A DNA stretch of 64,000 bases from CBDCWQ01 sp965223435. GTDB taxonomy: Bacteria > Myxococcota > Kuafuiibacteriia > Kuafuiibacteriales > Kuafuiibacteriaceae. Positions 1 to 10,400 of the stretch are shown piece by piece. Each line of letters opens with the position of its first letter. Position 1 is the stretch's first letter. The DNA lies in NCBI GenBank assembly GCA_965223435.1, contig CBDCWQ010000017.1, forward strand, positions 186,001 through 250,000, given 5' to 3'. The notes beneath the pieces are model-generated. The model was not told the origin of the DNA. It was given only the letters and a program-made list of their open reading frames with translations, and did no database searches. A program made the position numbers and the translations under genes.

Positions 1-3000
1 CGAATCGGGCCAGCGCGATGCCCTGGGTGTAGGTCCAGACCCGGTCGAACTTGGCCAAGAAGGCAGAATCGTTGTTCTCAGGATCTTGACGATATTCCCG
101 CTGGGCCCCCTCGCTTGTAAAAAGCTCGTCGATGAGGGCAAGGGCGCGCTGGTAGTTGCCGCGGATATTGTCCAAGAATACTTTTTTGGAGGTAGACGTG
201 GCGAGTTCGGGAGCCTGAGACAACGAAAAATCGACGTCGGTTTCGGCGAGCGCCAAAGCATGGAGGGTTGCCTCCGGCAGTTGGTGACGATCAAACTCTG
301 TCCACAGCACTTGGCGAGGACTGACGGAAGCCAGCGCAGGTCCGCCTTTGGGATGCGCGACGGCAGAGGTTTTTGGGCTGCAGCCTTGGGAGACCAGGTG
401 AAACTGATCGACACACTCGAGGGTGGTGCGCGCGGCCTGGCCGGCGACACCCTGGCCTGGGCCGGTGAGTGTGTAGCGCAGTTTTTGTTTTTGGGCGGTG
501 CTCGCGCGGCTGGTGACGATGCGGTCCACTCCGGAGTCACCCTTTTGGACCCAGGCCATGATCACCAAGTCTTCGTGGCTGACGATTCTTGGTGTGTTGG
601 CCAGCGATGCCACCTGTGAACTGTGGGTCTTCCAATGGATGGGTGCGGGGTTTGCGCCGTCGATGGTCTGGGTCAGAGCCTCGGGCCGAGAGGGCTCCGC
701 TCGAGTTACGCCGATGGCACCGCCTTCGTCGGCCGCGTAAAAGGCTGTGGTAAGGGTGCCATCGGGAGTCAGGGTTCCATCGGGCAGATAGCCGGTTCCC
801 GACGGTGATGGAGTCGACCAGGTTGCGCCGCCATCGGTCGAGGTAACGGTGTAGATAGGGTTGGATCCCGGGAGATTTGGGTCGAAGGAGGGGCCCTTTT
901 CATAGACTGCGGCCCAGTGTCCGCCGGGCGTGCTGGTCAGGCGCACGACGGAGGGGCCTACCCGGGGTGCGGGCTCCCGCGCGGACCCTTGGCGCGCGCA
1001 GGCCTGGCTTTCGTGTTGGTCACTTTCAAAGGCGTCGAGGGTTGTGATTTTCCAGTTTTGGAAGACGTTTCGAATCCACGTGCCTTGTCGCCACCCCGTT
1101 TGAACGACGGTGGGTTCTTCCACAACCTGGACGAGGTCGTCGACCAAGCGAGGCGTCGGAATCGTTTGAGTCTGTTCTTGGGACCACGCTCCCTCGACGA
1201 TCGGTCGTCTGGCGACCTTGATGCGGTCGGTTTCATCCCAGGTTCCGTCGTAGAGGTAGTAGTACCAATCTCGTGGGTGACCCTGTGTGGTGTCATAATT
1301 GTAGAAGTCGCTGAGTGTGGCAAAGTCTTGGGTGAAGCCGTCTTGGGTCATCTCCTTTTGCATACGCTCGGGCGCGCCGGGAGGAACCTTCGGTGCGCAG
1401 GCGTAGATGTCCTTTTTCCATGTTTGGCGAAACCCAGGTTGCCGGGCCAGGGCGTCGATGGGCGGACACCATCGCGCTTCGCCGGTCTTGACATCCATCT
1501 GTTGGATCGGAGGTGGGAAGTAGGGGCCTAGGGATGGCGTCCAGTTTGGGTTTCGAACCGGTCGATTGTTGTAACTTCTGGTCTGTCGAGCCACGATGGT
1601 TACGCTGTGGTCGTCGACTTCAAGGGTTGGGTTTTCGATGTAGCTCCACTCGGTGATGTGTTGGTAAAGGCCAAACGGTTCGTCGTTGTCTTTTGGGTTG
1701 GGCTCGGTGGCCATGGAATAGATCTCGTCGACGGCTGTGGTGCAGCTGCACAGGTCGGGACAGTCCTTTTTGCCGTAGATGCGACGGTAGCGAACCACTT
1801 CGTCATTGATGACGCGCTTTGTTTCATCAAACACGCTGGTTGCCGGCCCGCTGAAGTCTTTGAGGTACAGTGCTTGGTGGTTTTCTCCCCACACGAGGTG
1901 ATGGTGGCCTAGGCGGTCAATCGCGAGGTCCACGCTTCGTTTGGGATGCTTGTTGGACCTCAGGGGCAAGGGCCCATCCGAAAATGTTTGGCCGCCGTCG
2001 AGGCTCTTTGCCACCACCAGGGTCGTCGGCCGCGTAGGATCGGGCCAAGACTGCAGCCACGCGACGACAACCTGCCCGCCGCGTGCGGCGATGGCGACTT
2101 CGGTCACCTGATTGCCCAAATCGGGATGCGAAAGTCGGGTGGCCGAACTCCATGAGTCTCGCTTCGCGAGTCGGTCACTTCGCATATAGTGAACTTCGTC
2201 GTGTTGGTCCTCGGCACCACGCGCGATGTATGCCATGTGGGTATAGACCCGGCCCTGGGTCTTGCTCGTAGCCAAAGTCGGGAGGGCGGGTCGGACAGGG
2301 GGCGTCGCCACCAGACTTGGCGTCTCGAAAGCGCCTGGAGCCAGGGCGGGGGCCGCGTCCGTGGTCGCAAGTTGAATGCGGACCGTGCGGTTTGATTCGA
2401 GAGGCGCCCCGTCTGAGTTTTGAAGCCAGGCCGATACCTGAAAGTCGATCCGCCGTCCGTCCGGGGGGAGATCGGTATGGTATTCGGTGGTCTGAACTTC
2501 CACCCGCTCTGCGGGTCCCGATCCCCCGTCTGTTTTTCTGACGAAGTACTTGAGCTGAACCCCTTTGGGGATCGGCTGGCCACTTTTGAGAACTTTCGGG
2601 GCTTGCCACCGAAGATGCGCTTTTTGGGGATCGGCCCATCCGATGAGTTGCGTGGGCGCTTGGGGCGGCTCAAGGCTGACAAAAAGCTCCGGCCTATAAG
2701 TGACGGTTGTGCTGATCTTCCGCGTGTGTCCGGTTCGGTTGTGGGCACTGATTGAGAATTGATGGGAGCCCGGTTCCAGTTCTAGGGTCAAAGAGAAATG
2801 GCCGTCGGCGTCCACCGAAATCAATTGGCGGTCCTTATCTCCCGATGTGATTTCTACGCGGTCCAAGTTTGGGTCCCAGACGAGACCTCGAAGGGTATGT
2901 GCCTTCTGGTACACCACTTCTTCCGAGGGATTTTCGATCAGGAGCTTGGGTGCGTAGGCGTCGAACGAAGGCAGCAGCGGCCGCCCCCCAGGATCCACCC

Positions 3001-3736
3001 GCGCGCTTGGCCGATCGCTGAGGTTTTCGGAAAGGGTCCTCGTGCCATCGGGGTTGGTCTCGTGCGCGGCGTTGGGCCCGCTCGTGACGCGCTTGCGCTC
3101 ATCTAGGGGGTCGCACAGGCTAAGAAGACCGAGGTTGGTTTTTAGGTTCATGGTGTCAACGTCACAGTCACCGTGATGAACCGCCCAATAGACGACGCCG
3201 GTTTTGAGGGTCGCACCCTCTTTGACTGGGAATGCGCGCTGGGTATCGGGATGCCAGGTCAGGATGTTCACGCCCGTGGTTGCCCGCCACAGCTGGGGTT
3301 TCTTCACCTGAAAGAAATGCACATCCTGGCTCGGCGTCTCATTCGCCGTCGGGGGAGAAAGCGCCTCCGGAAAGAACGGCGCACCCTCCTGGCTGACATA
3401 GACCCAGTAGGTGTGATCAGCGTTTGGGGTATCTGTCATACGGTACGGAGCGGTGACGCGCCGTTGATTGGGCTCAAGTGGCTGATCCACCTCCCAGGCC
3501 GCCCACCGGTTATCCGGGAGATTCTCATAGAAGCCAGGAAAAGAACCGGCGGGCAGCAAAGACCACCCGAGGGCGAGGGATGCTTGACCCCGCCGTGGTG
3601 ATGCGGCGGGTTTGGGGGTCTCAGGCTGCGCGCACGAAAGCGAAAACAATCCTAGAACCGACAACGCGGCCAGCACCTGGAGATGGTGCTTCTTTTTGTG
3701 GTTCTGCGGAAACTGCAGCAGGACACAGCGATTCAC
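1..3736 (-). CDS. Giant exported lipoprotein, paralog 1 (partial, runs off the left edge)
   Basis: The frame stays open for 1245 codons from a GTG start at 3736 to the window edge, so the C-terminus is outside. An in-frame TGA lies 12 codons upstream, so the GTG (MNRCVLLQF) is the furthest start; a second GTG 22 codons later is the alternative. A Lys/His-rich n-region, hydrophobic stretch and LFSLSC lipobox (Cys about 34) predict a lipoprotein. Next come a short GWSLL...RWAAWEVD module, an Ig/Fn3-like part, and a sialidase-like region with Asp-boxes (SLDGGQTF, STDGGATW). At the edge begins the toroid domain seen in the 30886-42711 protein (FDRVWTYTQGIALARF against YDRVWAYTQGIALAQF). It starts 141 bp after the RHS/lipase gene on the same strand. 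Likely surface or secreted; ligand unknown. The open frame and paralogy are seen directly; the function is inferred. Confidence 0.85.
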   Translation of the reverse strand, partial: MNRCVLLQFPQNHKKKHHLQVLAALSVLGLFSLSCAQPETPKPAASPRRGQASLALGWSLLPAGSFPGFYENLPDNRWAAWEVDQPLEPNQRRVTAPYRMTDTPNADHTYWVYVSQEGAPFFPEALSPPTANETPSQDVHFFQVKKPQLWRATTGVNILTWHPDTQRAFPVKEGATLKTGVVYWAVHHGDCDVDTMNLKTNLGLLSLCDPLDERKRVTSGPNAAHETNPDGTRTLSENLSDRPSARVDPGGRPLLPSFDAYAPKLLIENPSEEVVYQKAHTLRGLVWDPNLDRVEITSGDKDRQLISVDADGHFSLTLELEPGSHQFSISAHNRTGHTRKISTTVTYRPELFVSLEPPQAPTQLIGWADPQKAHLRWQAPKVLKSGQPIPKGVQLKYFVRKTDGGSGPAERVEVQTTEYHTDLPPDGRRIDFQVSAWLQNSDGAPLESNRTVRIQLATTDAAPALAPGAFETPSLVATPPVRPALPTLATSKTQGRVYTHMAYIARGAEDQHDEVHYMRSDRLAKRDSWSSATRLSHPDLGNQVTEVAIAARGGQVVVAWLQSWPDPTRPTTLVVAKSLDGGQTFSDGPLPLRSNKHPKRSVDLAIDRLGHHHLVWGENHQALYLKDFSGPATSVFDETKRVINDEVVRYRRIYGKKDCPDLCSCTTAVDEIYSMATEPNPKDNDEPFGLYQHITEWSYIENPTLEVDDHSVTIVARQTRSYNNRPVRNPNWTPSLGPYFPPPIQQMDVKTGEARWCPPIDALARQPGFRQTWKKDIYACAPKVPPGAPERMQKEMTQDGFTQDFATLSDFYNYDTTQGHPRDWYYYLYDGTWDETDRIKVARRPIVEGAWSQEQTQTIPTPRLVDDLVQVVEEPTVVQTGWRQGTWIRNVFQNWKITTLDAFESDQHESQACARQGSAREPAPRVGPSVVRLTSTPGGHWAAVYEKGPSFDPNLPGSNPIYTVTSTDGGATWSTPSPSGTGYLPDGTLTPDGTLTTAFYAADEGGAIGVTRAEPSRPEALTQTIDGANPAPIHWKTHSSQVASLANTPRIVSHEDLVIMAWVQKGDSGVDRIVTSRASTAQKQKLRYTLTGPGQGVAGQAARTTLECVDQFHLVSQGCSPKTSAVAHPKGGPALASVSPRQVLWTEFDRHQLPEATLHALALAETDVDFSLSQAPELATSTSKKVFLDNIRGNYQRALALIDELFTSEGAQREYRQDPENNDSAFLAKFDRVWTYTQGIALARF

Positions 3737-3877
3737 GGGTTTGCACCAGAGTCCGAGAGGGCGGACATGTCAAGTCGACTGGCAAAAGAATGATGTTTTT
3801 GCGGGTAACCCGGATCTCAGGGAGGTTGGCGTTTCGGGCGGTCCCCGCACGACCCAAACGGGTTCGGATCAATGCGG

Positions 3878-6800
3878 TTAGGGCACTCGACCCACAAACT
3901 CTCTTTCGAGGGTGCGAAGGTAAGCCTCGTAGACGCGAGACCCGTGGTCTGCGAAGAGCCCCTTCGCGGCCCGGGTGGGGTTGGCCAAACTGAGAATTCG
4001 ATCCAAACGCTTGGTGACCCCAGAGGCGTTGAAATGAGCGACGCCTTTTCGGTCGATGTAGATCTCATCACCGGCGTCACCATGGGTAAGCCAGCGCGCA
4101 ATGGAGCCGACGTTTGGCGTGATGTCCATAAGATGGACGGTTCGAAAGAAGCCAGAGCCCGTTCGATCGAGGTTTTCCTTAAAGCCTGACATGAATGCGG
4201 CGGTCCCTGCGGGAGGTTGCCCAATTGTGTAAGTGGACGTGATCGGAAGGCTCTCCTGGAGCCCATGGGCCGAAAAAATCGTTGCCAGGGCGCCGCCAAG
4301 ACTGTGCCCCGCCACAAAAATCTTGAATCCTTCCGGGTTTCTTTGTCGGTAGTCCTCGATGTTCTGAAGAATTCTTGCTTTGACCTCCAGAAACTGGAGA
4401 TAAAAGCCGAGATGAACGCCGCCAGAAAGGCCATGTTTGTGTGGCGATAGGGCGGGGACTGGAACGCCAACCAGATCGAGCCGCAAATCCGGCGACGCAG
4501 CAAGTGTTTTTACGGGCCCTTCACGTTTATTGATTTCCGTTCCTCGAAATGCAACGAGTGCCGTGTTCGTCTTTGGGTCGTAGGCAGTGAAAGCCTGAGC
4601 ATCGGTCAGGGGCCGGTCCATGACCCGCACGTCCTCAAAGCCCATGGCTCGCATCTTCCGCACGATTTCGTTGGCACCTTTGTACGCGATGATCGACACG
4701 ACCGCCCCAAAGTGCGCGTTGGCCGGATTGAACTGGGTGTCGTCGGGTACCCAGGGGACACCGGAAGGCGCTTGCGCCGAATTCAAATTCTGCGGTGTGG
4801 CCCCGAGAACATCCACCTGGTTGATGGGATCGTTGGCAAAGGCCGCAAACAAGTTTAACCCGCCATCTTCGCCCGCTGGGTCTTCACTTAGCCAGCGGCC
4901 CTGGCTCGGGTCATAGCTCCGAAGTCCAAAATCATAGAGCTGGGTCTTAAAATCGTAAAGTTTCGTAGAAAACAGAAACGGATTGATGTCGTCGGTCGGC
5001 GCTGAAAAGTTGTCAATCGCCAAAAGTCGGCCATACGGTGAGTAGTCGTAGGTCATGGCGACCTCACCGGCGGCGTTAGCCAAAACCCGGACATTGCCAC
5101 CGCGGTCCATGACGGGATAGAAGCTTTGTCCGGCGCGTTGGAACGCCACGAGCCCGCGGACGCCGTGCGCCCCATTCAAGGTCCCCGAGAAGTCAAGACC
5201 CCATAGGTAGGTGGCCACCACGGCTTCCGTCTTTGCATCAAACTCTGCGATGATCCGGCGGTTGTCGTACACATACCTTGTGTCCTTGCTGGGGTTCTCC
5301 GAGAAGGCTCCAGTGGCTGTGTCCCATAACCAGAGCTTTCGGGATACGCGTCGACCCAGAGCATCGTAGCCATACGAAACCTTGAAGTCGAGGGGAGACT
5401 CTACGGACCGAAGTCGGCCCTCTGGCGTCCAAGTGTACTCATAGTAGGCATCGAGAGCACGTCGGCCTGGCGAATCGTGTTCTGGTGCGTCAGACCCGTG
5501 CGGGAGAACAACGTTCACTGTGGCTTCACCGACGCTGTCGACGGCCAAGCCTGGTAGCACAATCGTAAAGGTCAGCACCACCGTCTGGCCAGGCAGGGCA
5601 CCAGCGGGGTCCAACTGATAGTAGAACCAGGAACCGGTGCGTTCAACCGACGCATCTTGCGCCAAAACAAGTCCTGATGTCGGTTCAACCGCCGTGACCG
5701 TAACCGTCGCGTCAGGATGCGCAGCCCCACCGATTTCGACTCGCCCTGAGGAGGTCGACGCCGTGTAGAAATTCCGGGGCGCCGCGACAAAAGTGTCCCA
5801 TTCGTCTTCGAGTCCTGACTTTGTTCGATTCCCAATTTCATCGTATTCGAAGAGCACCGTCCTTCCCTCTACCGCCTGTTCGGCCTGGTCACCGGCCACA
5901 ACCATCTGTGCTGAGGTGAGCTGATCACGTTTGTCATATCCGTAGCGAACCTTGGTCTCGATGGATTCGAAAGGGTCATAAATCGTCTGCACGATCTCGC
6001 TCACCCGGTGAACATCATCGTAGTCGTAGGTTTGTTTGAGAAAACCAACCGCCGTATCGTTTTGAGCAGGGCGGCTGTGGATGCCGATCAGCCGCCCTCC
6101 GACGTCATGCGAGAGGCTGGTCTTCACCACTGCACTGGCCGCGTGGTGATGTATGACGTCTTTGACCTGGGTGGTTCCTGGCTCATAGATGTAGGTCACG
6201 CTTCGTGTGCCTTCTTTGGTACTCGCCAAACGTCCGGCCGAGTCGTAGGCGTACTCATACGTTCGTGTCACCGTGCCGTCCATTTCGAGTGTCAAACGAG
6301 TGACTCGATCTTGTTCGTCGTAGTCCCGGACAAGTGCCATACCCGACACCTGGGGAATGGATTCTCGATGGACTCGGTTGCGTGCGGTATAGCCAAAGTG
6401 TAGATTGCCCAGCGATCGGGTGCGACCCGCCGAGTCCACGGTGACCGGCATCGAGCCCACGAGATTGCCGTTAGCGTCAACCTTTCGTATGGACGATAGA
6501 AGTCCTCCAGCATCATATTCTCGCTCCAGAGTTTGTCTATCCAAGGCGTTAAGGTGGCCGCGGGTCACTGACTTCGGCCGGCCCCCGGGCGTGAAACGAA
6601 CGCTTTCGGTTACGACGCCATTGACCGATTTCTCGATCCCCCCCGCGTCACCACTCCACGAAGTCTCGATGTCCGGTCCGTCGGCGGTTTGTTTCCAACT
6701 CAGGCGCGGAAGCCCAAGACCTTCACGTTTGGCTGCAAACGTGTACTGCCCGGCACCCGAGGCTTTTTCTAGGTTTCCGTCGGGTGACCAGGCGAACGAC

Positions 6801-7477
6801 CGAACGACGCCGCTGGGAAGGGTCATCTGTGAAAGTGCACCCAAGGGGTTGCGTGTCAAGGCGGTCGCCTGCCCAACGCCATCGACAACGGTCTGCACCA
6901 AGCCCTCCTCATCGAGTTCATAGCTGACTGTCCCCTCCGACGAAGTGCGTGAGATGGTGCGACCAAAACCATCGTGCGTGAAGGATGCGATCTCGATTTC
7001 TTCGATTCCATTTCCCCCTTGTGTCATCGACTTTAACCGACTGTTCTCATAATGTTCACTAAATACTCGGCCGTCGCTGGTCTTTGTGACGATGTCCCAG
7101 GTACCTCCAACCGAGGGAGTACGCTCGCTCTGCCATTTGTCTATGCCCCCTTCCGAATACCAGCGTTTGCGTCCGTGCACACCGACACGCTCGACGGTCT
7201 CAACGGCGGTGTCCCCTACGCCTCGGGTGTGCCGAGTAAAGAACGCCAAACTTCCATTATGATGTGCTAAACCCCGTTCTATGCTGAAGACAATGTCCGC
7301 ACTTCCCTGAGCGCCTGCCTCCGGACTGAGGTCGATCACGCCGTTGCCATTGCGGTCGATCGCTTTTCGGGTCAACTCGCCCCGACCATCATACTCGAAC
7401 AGCGTGACGACGCCATCTCCATCGGTCTCTTTTTGAACCTGGCCAACGTCGTCGAAGCTTCGTTCCAGAGTCGTCAC
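3878..7477 (-). CDS. RHS/YD-repeat protein, C-terminal half, with class-3 lipase domain
   Basis: This 1199-aa ORF holds many YD repeats and an RHS-associated core ending in YDFGLRSYDPSQGRWLSEDP. About 270 residues with the features of a class-3 lipase follow: FRGTE near the oxyanion position, nucleophile elbow GHSLGGA (Ser about 1059), an Asp in LMDITP (about 1118) and a His in ADHGS (about 1178). An intact RHS core joined to a variable C-terminal enzyme is the layout of polymorphic toxins, so a phospholipase or lipase effector is likely. The GTG start (MTTLERSF) overlaps the upstream TAG by one base. However, the frame continues upstream as QRDGQIRKITRATADHG, which is RHS-like, so this is probably the second half of one protein split near 7531 and the listed start is artificial. 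No small immunity-type gene follows; the next gene is the giant lipoprotein. Confidence 0.88.
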   Translation of the reverse strand: MTTLERSFDDVGQVQKETDGDGVVTLFEYDGRGELTRKAIDRNGNGVIDLSPEAGAQGSADIVFSIERGLAHHNGSLAFFTRHTRGVGDTAVETVERVGVHGRKRWYSEGGIDKWQSERTPSVGGTWDIVTKTSDGRVFSEHYENSRLKSMTQGGNGIEEIEIASFTHDGFGRTISRTSSEGTVSYELDEEGLVQTVVDGVGQATALTRNPLGALSQMTLPSGVVRSFAWSPDGNLEKASGAGQYTFAAKREGLGLPRLSWKQTADGPDIETSWSGDAGGIEKSVNGVVTESVRFTPGGRPKSVTRGHLNALDRQTLEREYDAGGLLSSIRKVDANGNLVGSMPVTVDSAGRTRSLGNLHFGYTARNRVHRESIPQVSGMALVRDYDEQDRVTRLTLEMDGTVTRTYEYAYDSAGRLASTKEGTRSVTYIYEPGTTQVKDVIHHHAASAVVKTSLSHDVGGRLIGIHSRPAQNDTAVGFLKQTYDYDDVHRVSEIVQTIYDPFESIETKVRYGYDKRDQLTSAQMVVAGDQAEQAVEGRTVLFEYDEIGNRTKSGLEDEWDTFVAAPRNFYTASTSSGRVEIGGAAHPDATVTVTAVEPTSGLVLAQDASVERTGSWFYYQLDPAGALPGQTVVLTFTIVLPGLAVDSVGEATVNVVLPHGSDAPEHDSPGRRALDAYYEYTWTPEGRLRSVESPLDFKVSYGYDALGRRVSRKLWLWDTATGAFSENPSKDTRYVYDNRRIIAEFDAKTEAVVATYLWGLDFSGTLNGAHGVRGLVAFQRAGQSFYPVMDRGGNVRVLANAAGEVAMTYDYSPYGRLLAIDNFSAPTDDINPFLFSTKLYDFKTQLYDFGLRSYDPSQGRWLSEDPAGEDGGLNLFAAFANDPINQVDVLGATPQNLNSAQAPSGVPWVPDDTQFNPANAHFGAVVSIIAYKGANEIVRKMRAMGFEDVRVMDRPLTDAQAFTAYDPKTNTALVAFRGTEINKREGPVKTLAASPDLRLDLVGVPVPALSPHKHGLSGGVHLGFYLQFLEVKARILQNIEDYRQRNPEGFKIFVAGHSLGGALATIFSAHGLQESLPITSTYTIGQPPAGTAAFMSGFKENLDRTGSGFFRTVHLMDITPNVGSIARWLTHGDAGDEIYIDRKGVAHFNASGVTKRLDRILSLANPTRAAKGLFADHGSRVYEAYLRTLEREFVGRVP

Positions 7478-10400
7478 TACACCATGATCGGCCGTAGCCC
7501 TCGTGATCTTCCGAATCTGTCCATCGCGTTGAAGTAGCGCCGTGTCTTGTGCACGAGAAGTCCTTCATGGTTCGGCCGTTGCTCTTCAATCCACGCACCT
7601 TCGGCATTCGCCCCATAGTCGTAGGCGACTTCGGTCAAGGGTGTATCGCTCCCAGCGGCGACAAGCTGCACTGAACGAAGACGTCCATCGAGGTAGCGGT
7701 GTTCGAAGCGCCTAGAACCATCCGGAAAAACTGTTTCTCGCGTTGGCCCCGGAAGGGCATCGGCCTCGGCCTCGAGCGAAAACGCTCCCGGCTCGTAGAA
7801 CTCGTGGGTTGTCGTCTGACTCCGCGCGTCCGTGCTGCTGCGAAGCCGGCCCAGGGCATCGTAAGCAGCCAGTGTCTCGATGGTCTCGTTTCCGTCGGTC
7901 TTGACGGTTTTGGTCACATGCCCAAGCGCGTCGTAGCTGAAGGTGGTCGTGACGCCCAATCGCTTAATGCTCTTAACTTGCCCGAGAATCGTGTAGGTGT
8001 ACTCCGTGTCGATACCCTGGCGATCGGTGCGTTTCGTTGAACCCAAGTGCCAATGAAGACCTTCCAGTATTTCGGCCGTTCCGTCCGACCATTCGAAGCG
8101 GGACGCCCGGCCCCAGGAGTCAAACTCGGTGGCGTTCATTTCTTCGATCGTGAACACCGCTGTGCCGGTTCCGTCCGAAGTCCGTCCTTGCCCTTCAATC
8201 CGCTGGATGAGCGTTTGACCCCATGGGCCGACGTACCAAACTTTTCCCCGCTTGCTCAGGCCCTGTCCGGCGGAGCTCACCGCCCTCTTTCCGAATGCAT
8301 TCTCCTCGCTGCTCAGTACGTGGGAACCATGAACCTGGTGGCTCCGTGAGCCGTTGGCGGTGAGCTTCGTGGTGACGTGGGGTGAATCCCAGGATGGGAC
8401 CTCAGCTGACGAATTGTAGGTTCTGGTTTCAGTCTCATCACCGAGATAATTCCGATACTCGTAGCCCACGACTACGCCCCGATCCCGAAACTCAATGGAA
8501 CGTGGGCGTTCGACCATGCGGTTCAATCTTTTGGCATCACCTTGGGGCGCCATTTTTTCATACCCGAGAAGAACGATGTCCATCTGATTCTCGTCAGGCG
8601 GCCCATCATTGAGCTCAGGGGGTGTATCTTTACTTGGTCGCTTTATCTTGATGACCCATCCCGTGATCGGATCGTGCTCGTATGCCTCCCACCGGCCGTC
8701 CGGGTAGACAACTTTTTTAAGACTGGACGACTTGAGTACTCTGGTCTTGGTATAGCGACCCTCATCCACGCCATAGGTGAAGGTGGTAGGCGGCTCGGCC
8801 ACGCCGTTGAGGCTGTGCCTGATGCTGGCCACATAGCCGGCAGGCGTGAAGTTTGTCGTGGTCGACCAACTGCCGCCATCACCCGGAAGCGTTGTGGTGA
8901 TGGTATCGCCCGCTTTGCTGAACTTGACCGCCGCTTCCGACGTGGCCCCCCAGTGGATCGCTCCGTCGATGAGTTCATAGTTGAGACTTGGATCATCCTT
9001 TTGCAACTTGGTAATGCGCCCTTGTTCGTCGTAGTGGAGGGTGGTCGTCTTTGTTCCCCCTTGGCTGAAGACCCTGCGCACTTTCGCGACCTGTCCTTCT
9101 TCCCAATCGACGTACCACTCGACGGTCGTCCGTGGGGTCTCGCCAAAAGTTTGGGTGATCTCCGGTCGGCCCGTGTTTTCCAAGCGCGGTGCCGCCGGTC
9201 CCGGGTAGTCGATAGACCTCCCCTGTGCATCGATAATCGCGTCGATGCGGGCGCCCAATCGTCGACTACGATTGTCGAGCGGTCCTATCACTCCTCCGCT
9301 GAATTGGTGTATGATACCCGACGCAAACCTCAGGTGAAAACTGAGGTCATTGTGTACGTTTGGGGTGGTGTCAGCAAGCACGTATGTGCGACCAGAATTG
9401 ATGCCGATCGGGCGCCCAACAGAATCGAAGGTGTTGTCCTCGGGCCTCCACGGAAAATCAAAGGAGACGATGTTGCCTCTCGGTCGCACCACGGCAAAAC
9501 GCTTCACATGCGCGCCATTTTGGTTGATCAAAACTTCTGGAAACACGCGCGTATGGCCACTGTAGACCAAGTATTGGCCGTCCGCTGTGAAGTCACCCTG
9601 AACTTTGCTCGATATGTAGTCTGACTTACGCGAAAGATTGCCCTGGTGAAGGTAGTGGACAGCGGGGATTTGACCCTTGGGAGGTAAGCCGATTGGGATG
9701 AAAACCTGTGGTTCGCTCCATTCGGGCTGAAAGGTGATGGCGCCGCCTGCGCGTGCGGCTTTTGTCAAATCAAACCCGACGTCAACGATGTCATCGCGGT
9801 CCGTGTCTCGAACCTGGTCGTGACTGTATTCGAACTCTACCACGAAGGGTTCGTTCGGAACCGGTGCCACGGGCGCCAACGTGTACATCACGGCCCCCTT
9901 GCGGGCACTCACGGAGTTGCTGTGGTTGGGAAGTTCGGGTATCTCTCGATATTCGTCAGGAAGGATGTAGTCCGTAAAAGCCAACAGTGTATCAGCAGCC
10001 AAATCTTGGCCCGGCCCAACCTTCGCCCACTGGTTTGAGGCTCCAGAAAGACCGAGTCGTTCTTGCCGATAAATGAAAAGGTCCATGTGTTTGGCGTGCT
10101 GAGGTTCTCGCAACGTGACTCGGTATCGGCCGGTAAACGTCTTTTGCTCGTCGAAGCGGCCATCTTCTTTACCATAGGCAAAAAAAGCGCGATCTGGGTT
10201 TTCTCCAGGCACGGGCCCTGGGCCTTCGTCTTCATCAACGAGGTTCCCTTGGTCGAACCGCCGAAATCGGTGTTTGCTATCGATTCGTCTGCTGCCACTC
10301 AATTGGACGTAGCTGGCGGATCCCTCATATTCAAACAACGGGCTTACGACATGTTGCAGCGCATCGACCATGGCCTTCATTTCTACGAGTTGGTCTCGAG

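Noticed and set aside
8542..9624. A 360-codon + strand ORF inside the RHS lipoprotein gene
   Set aside because: It is antisense to convincing YD-repeat coding and its translation has no protein-like pattern; GC-rich coding leaves the reverse strand open.
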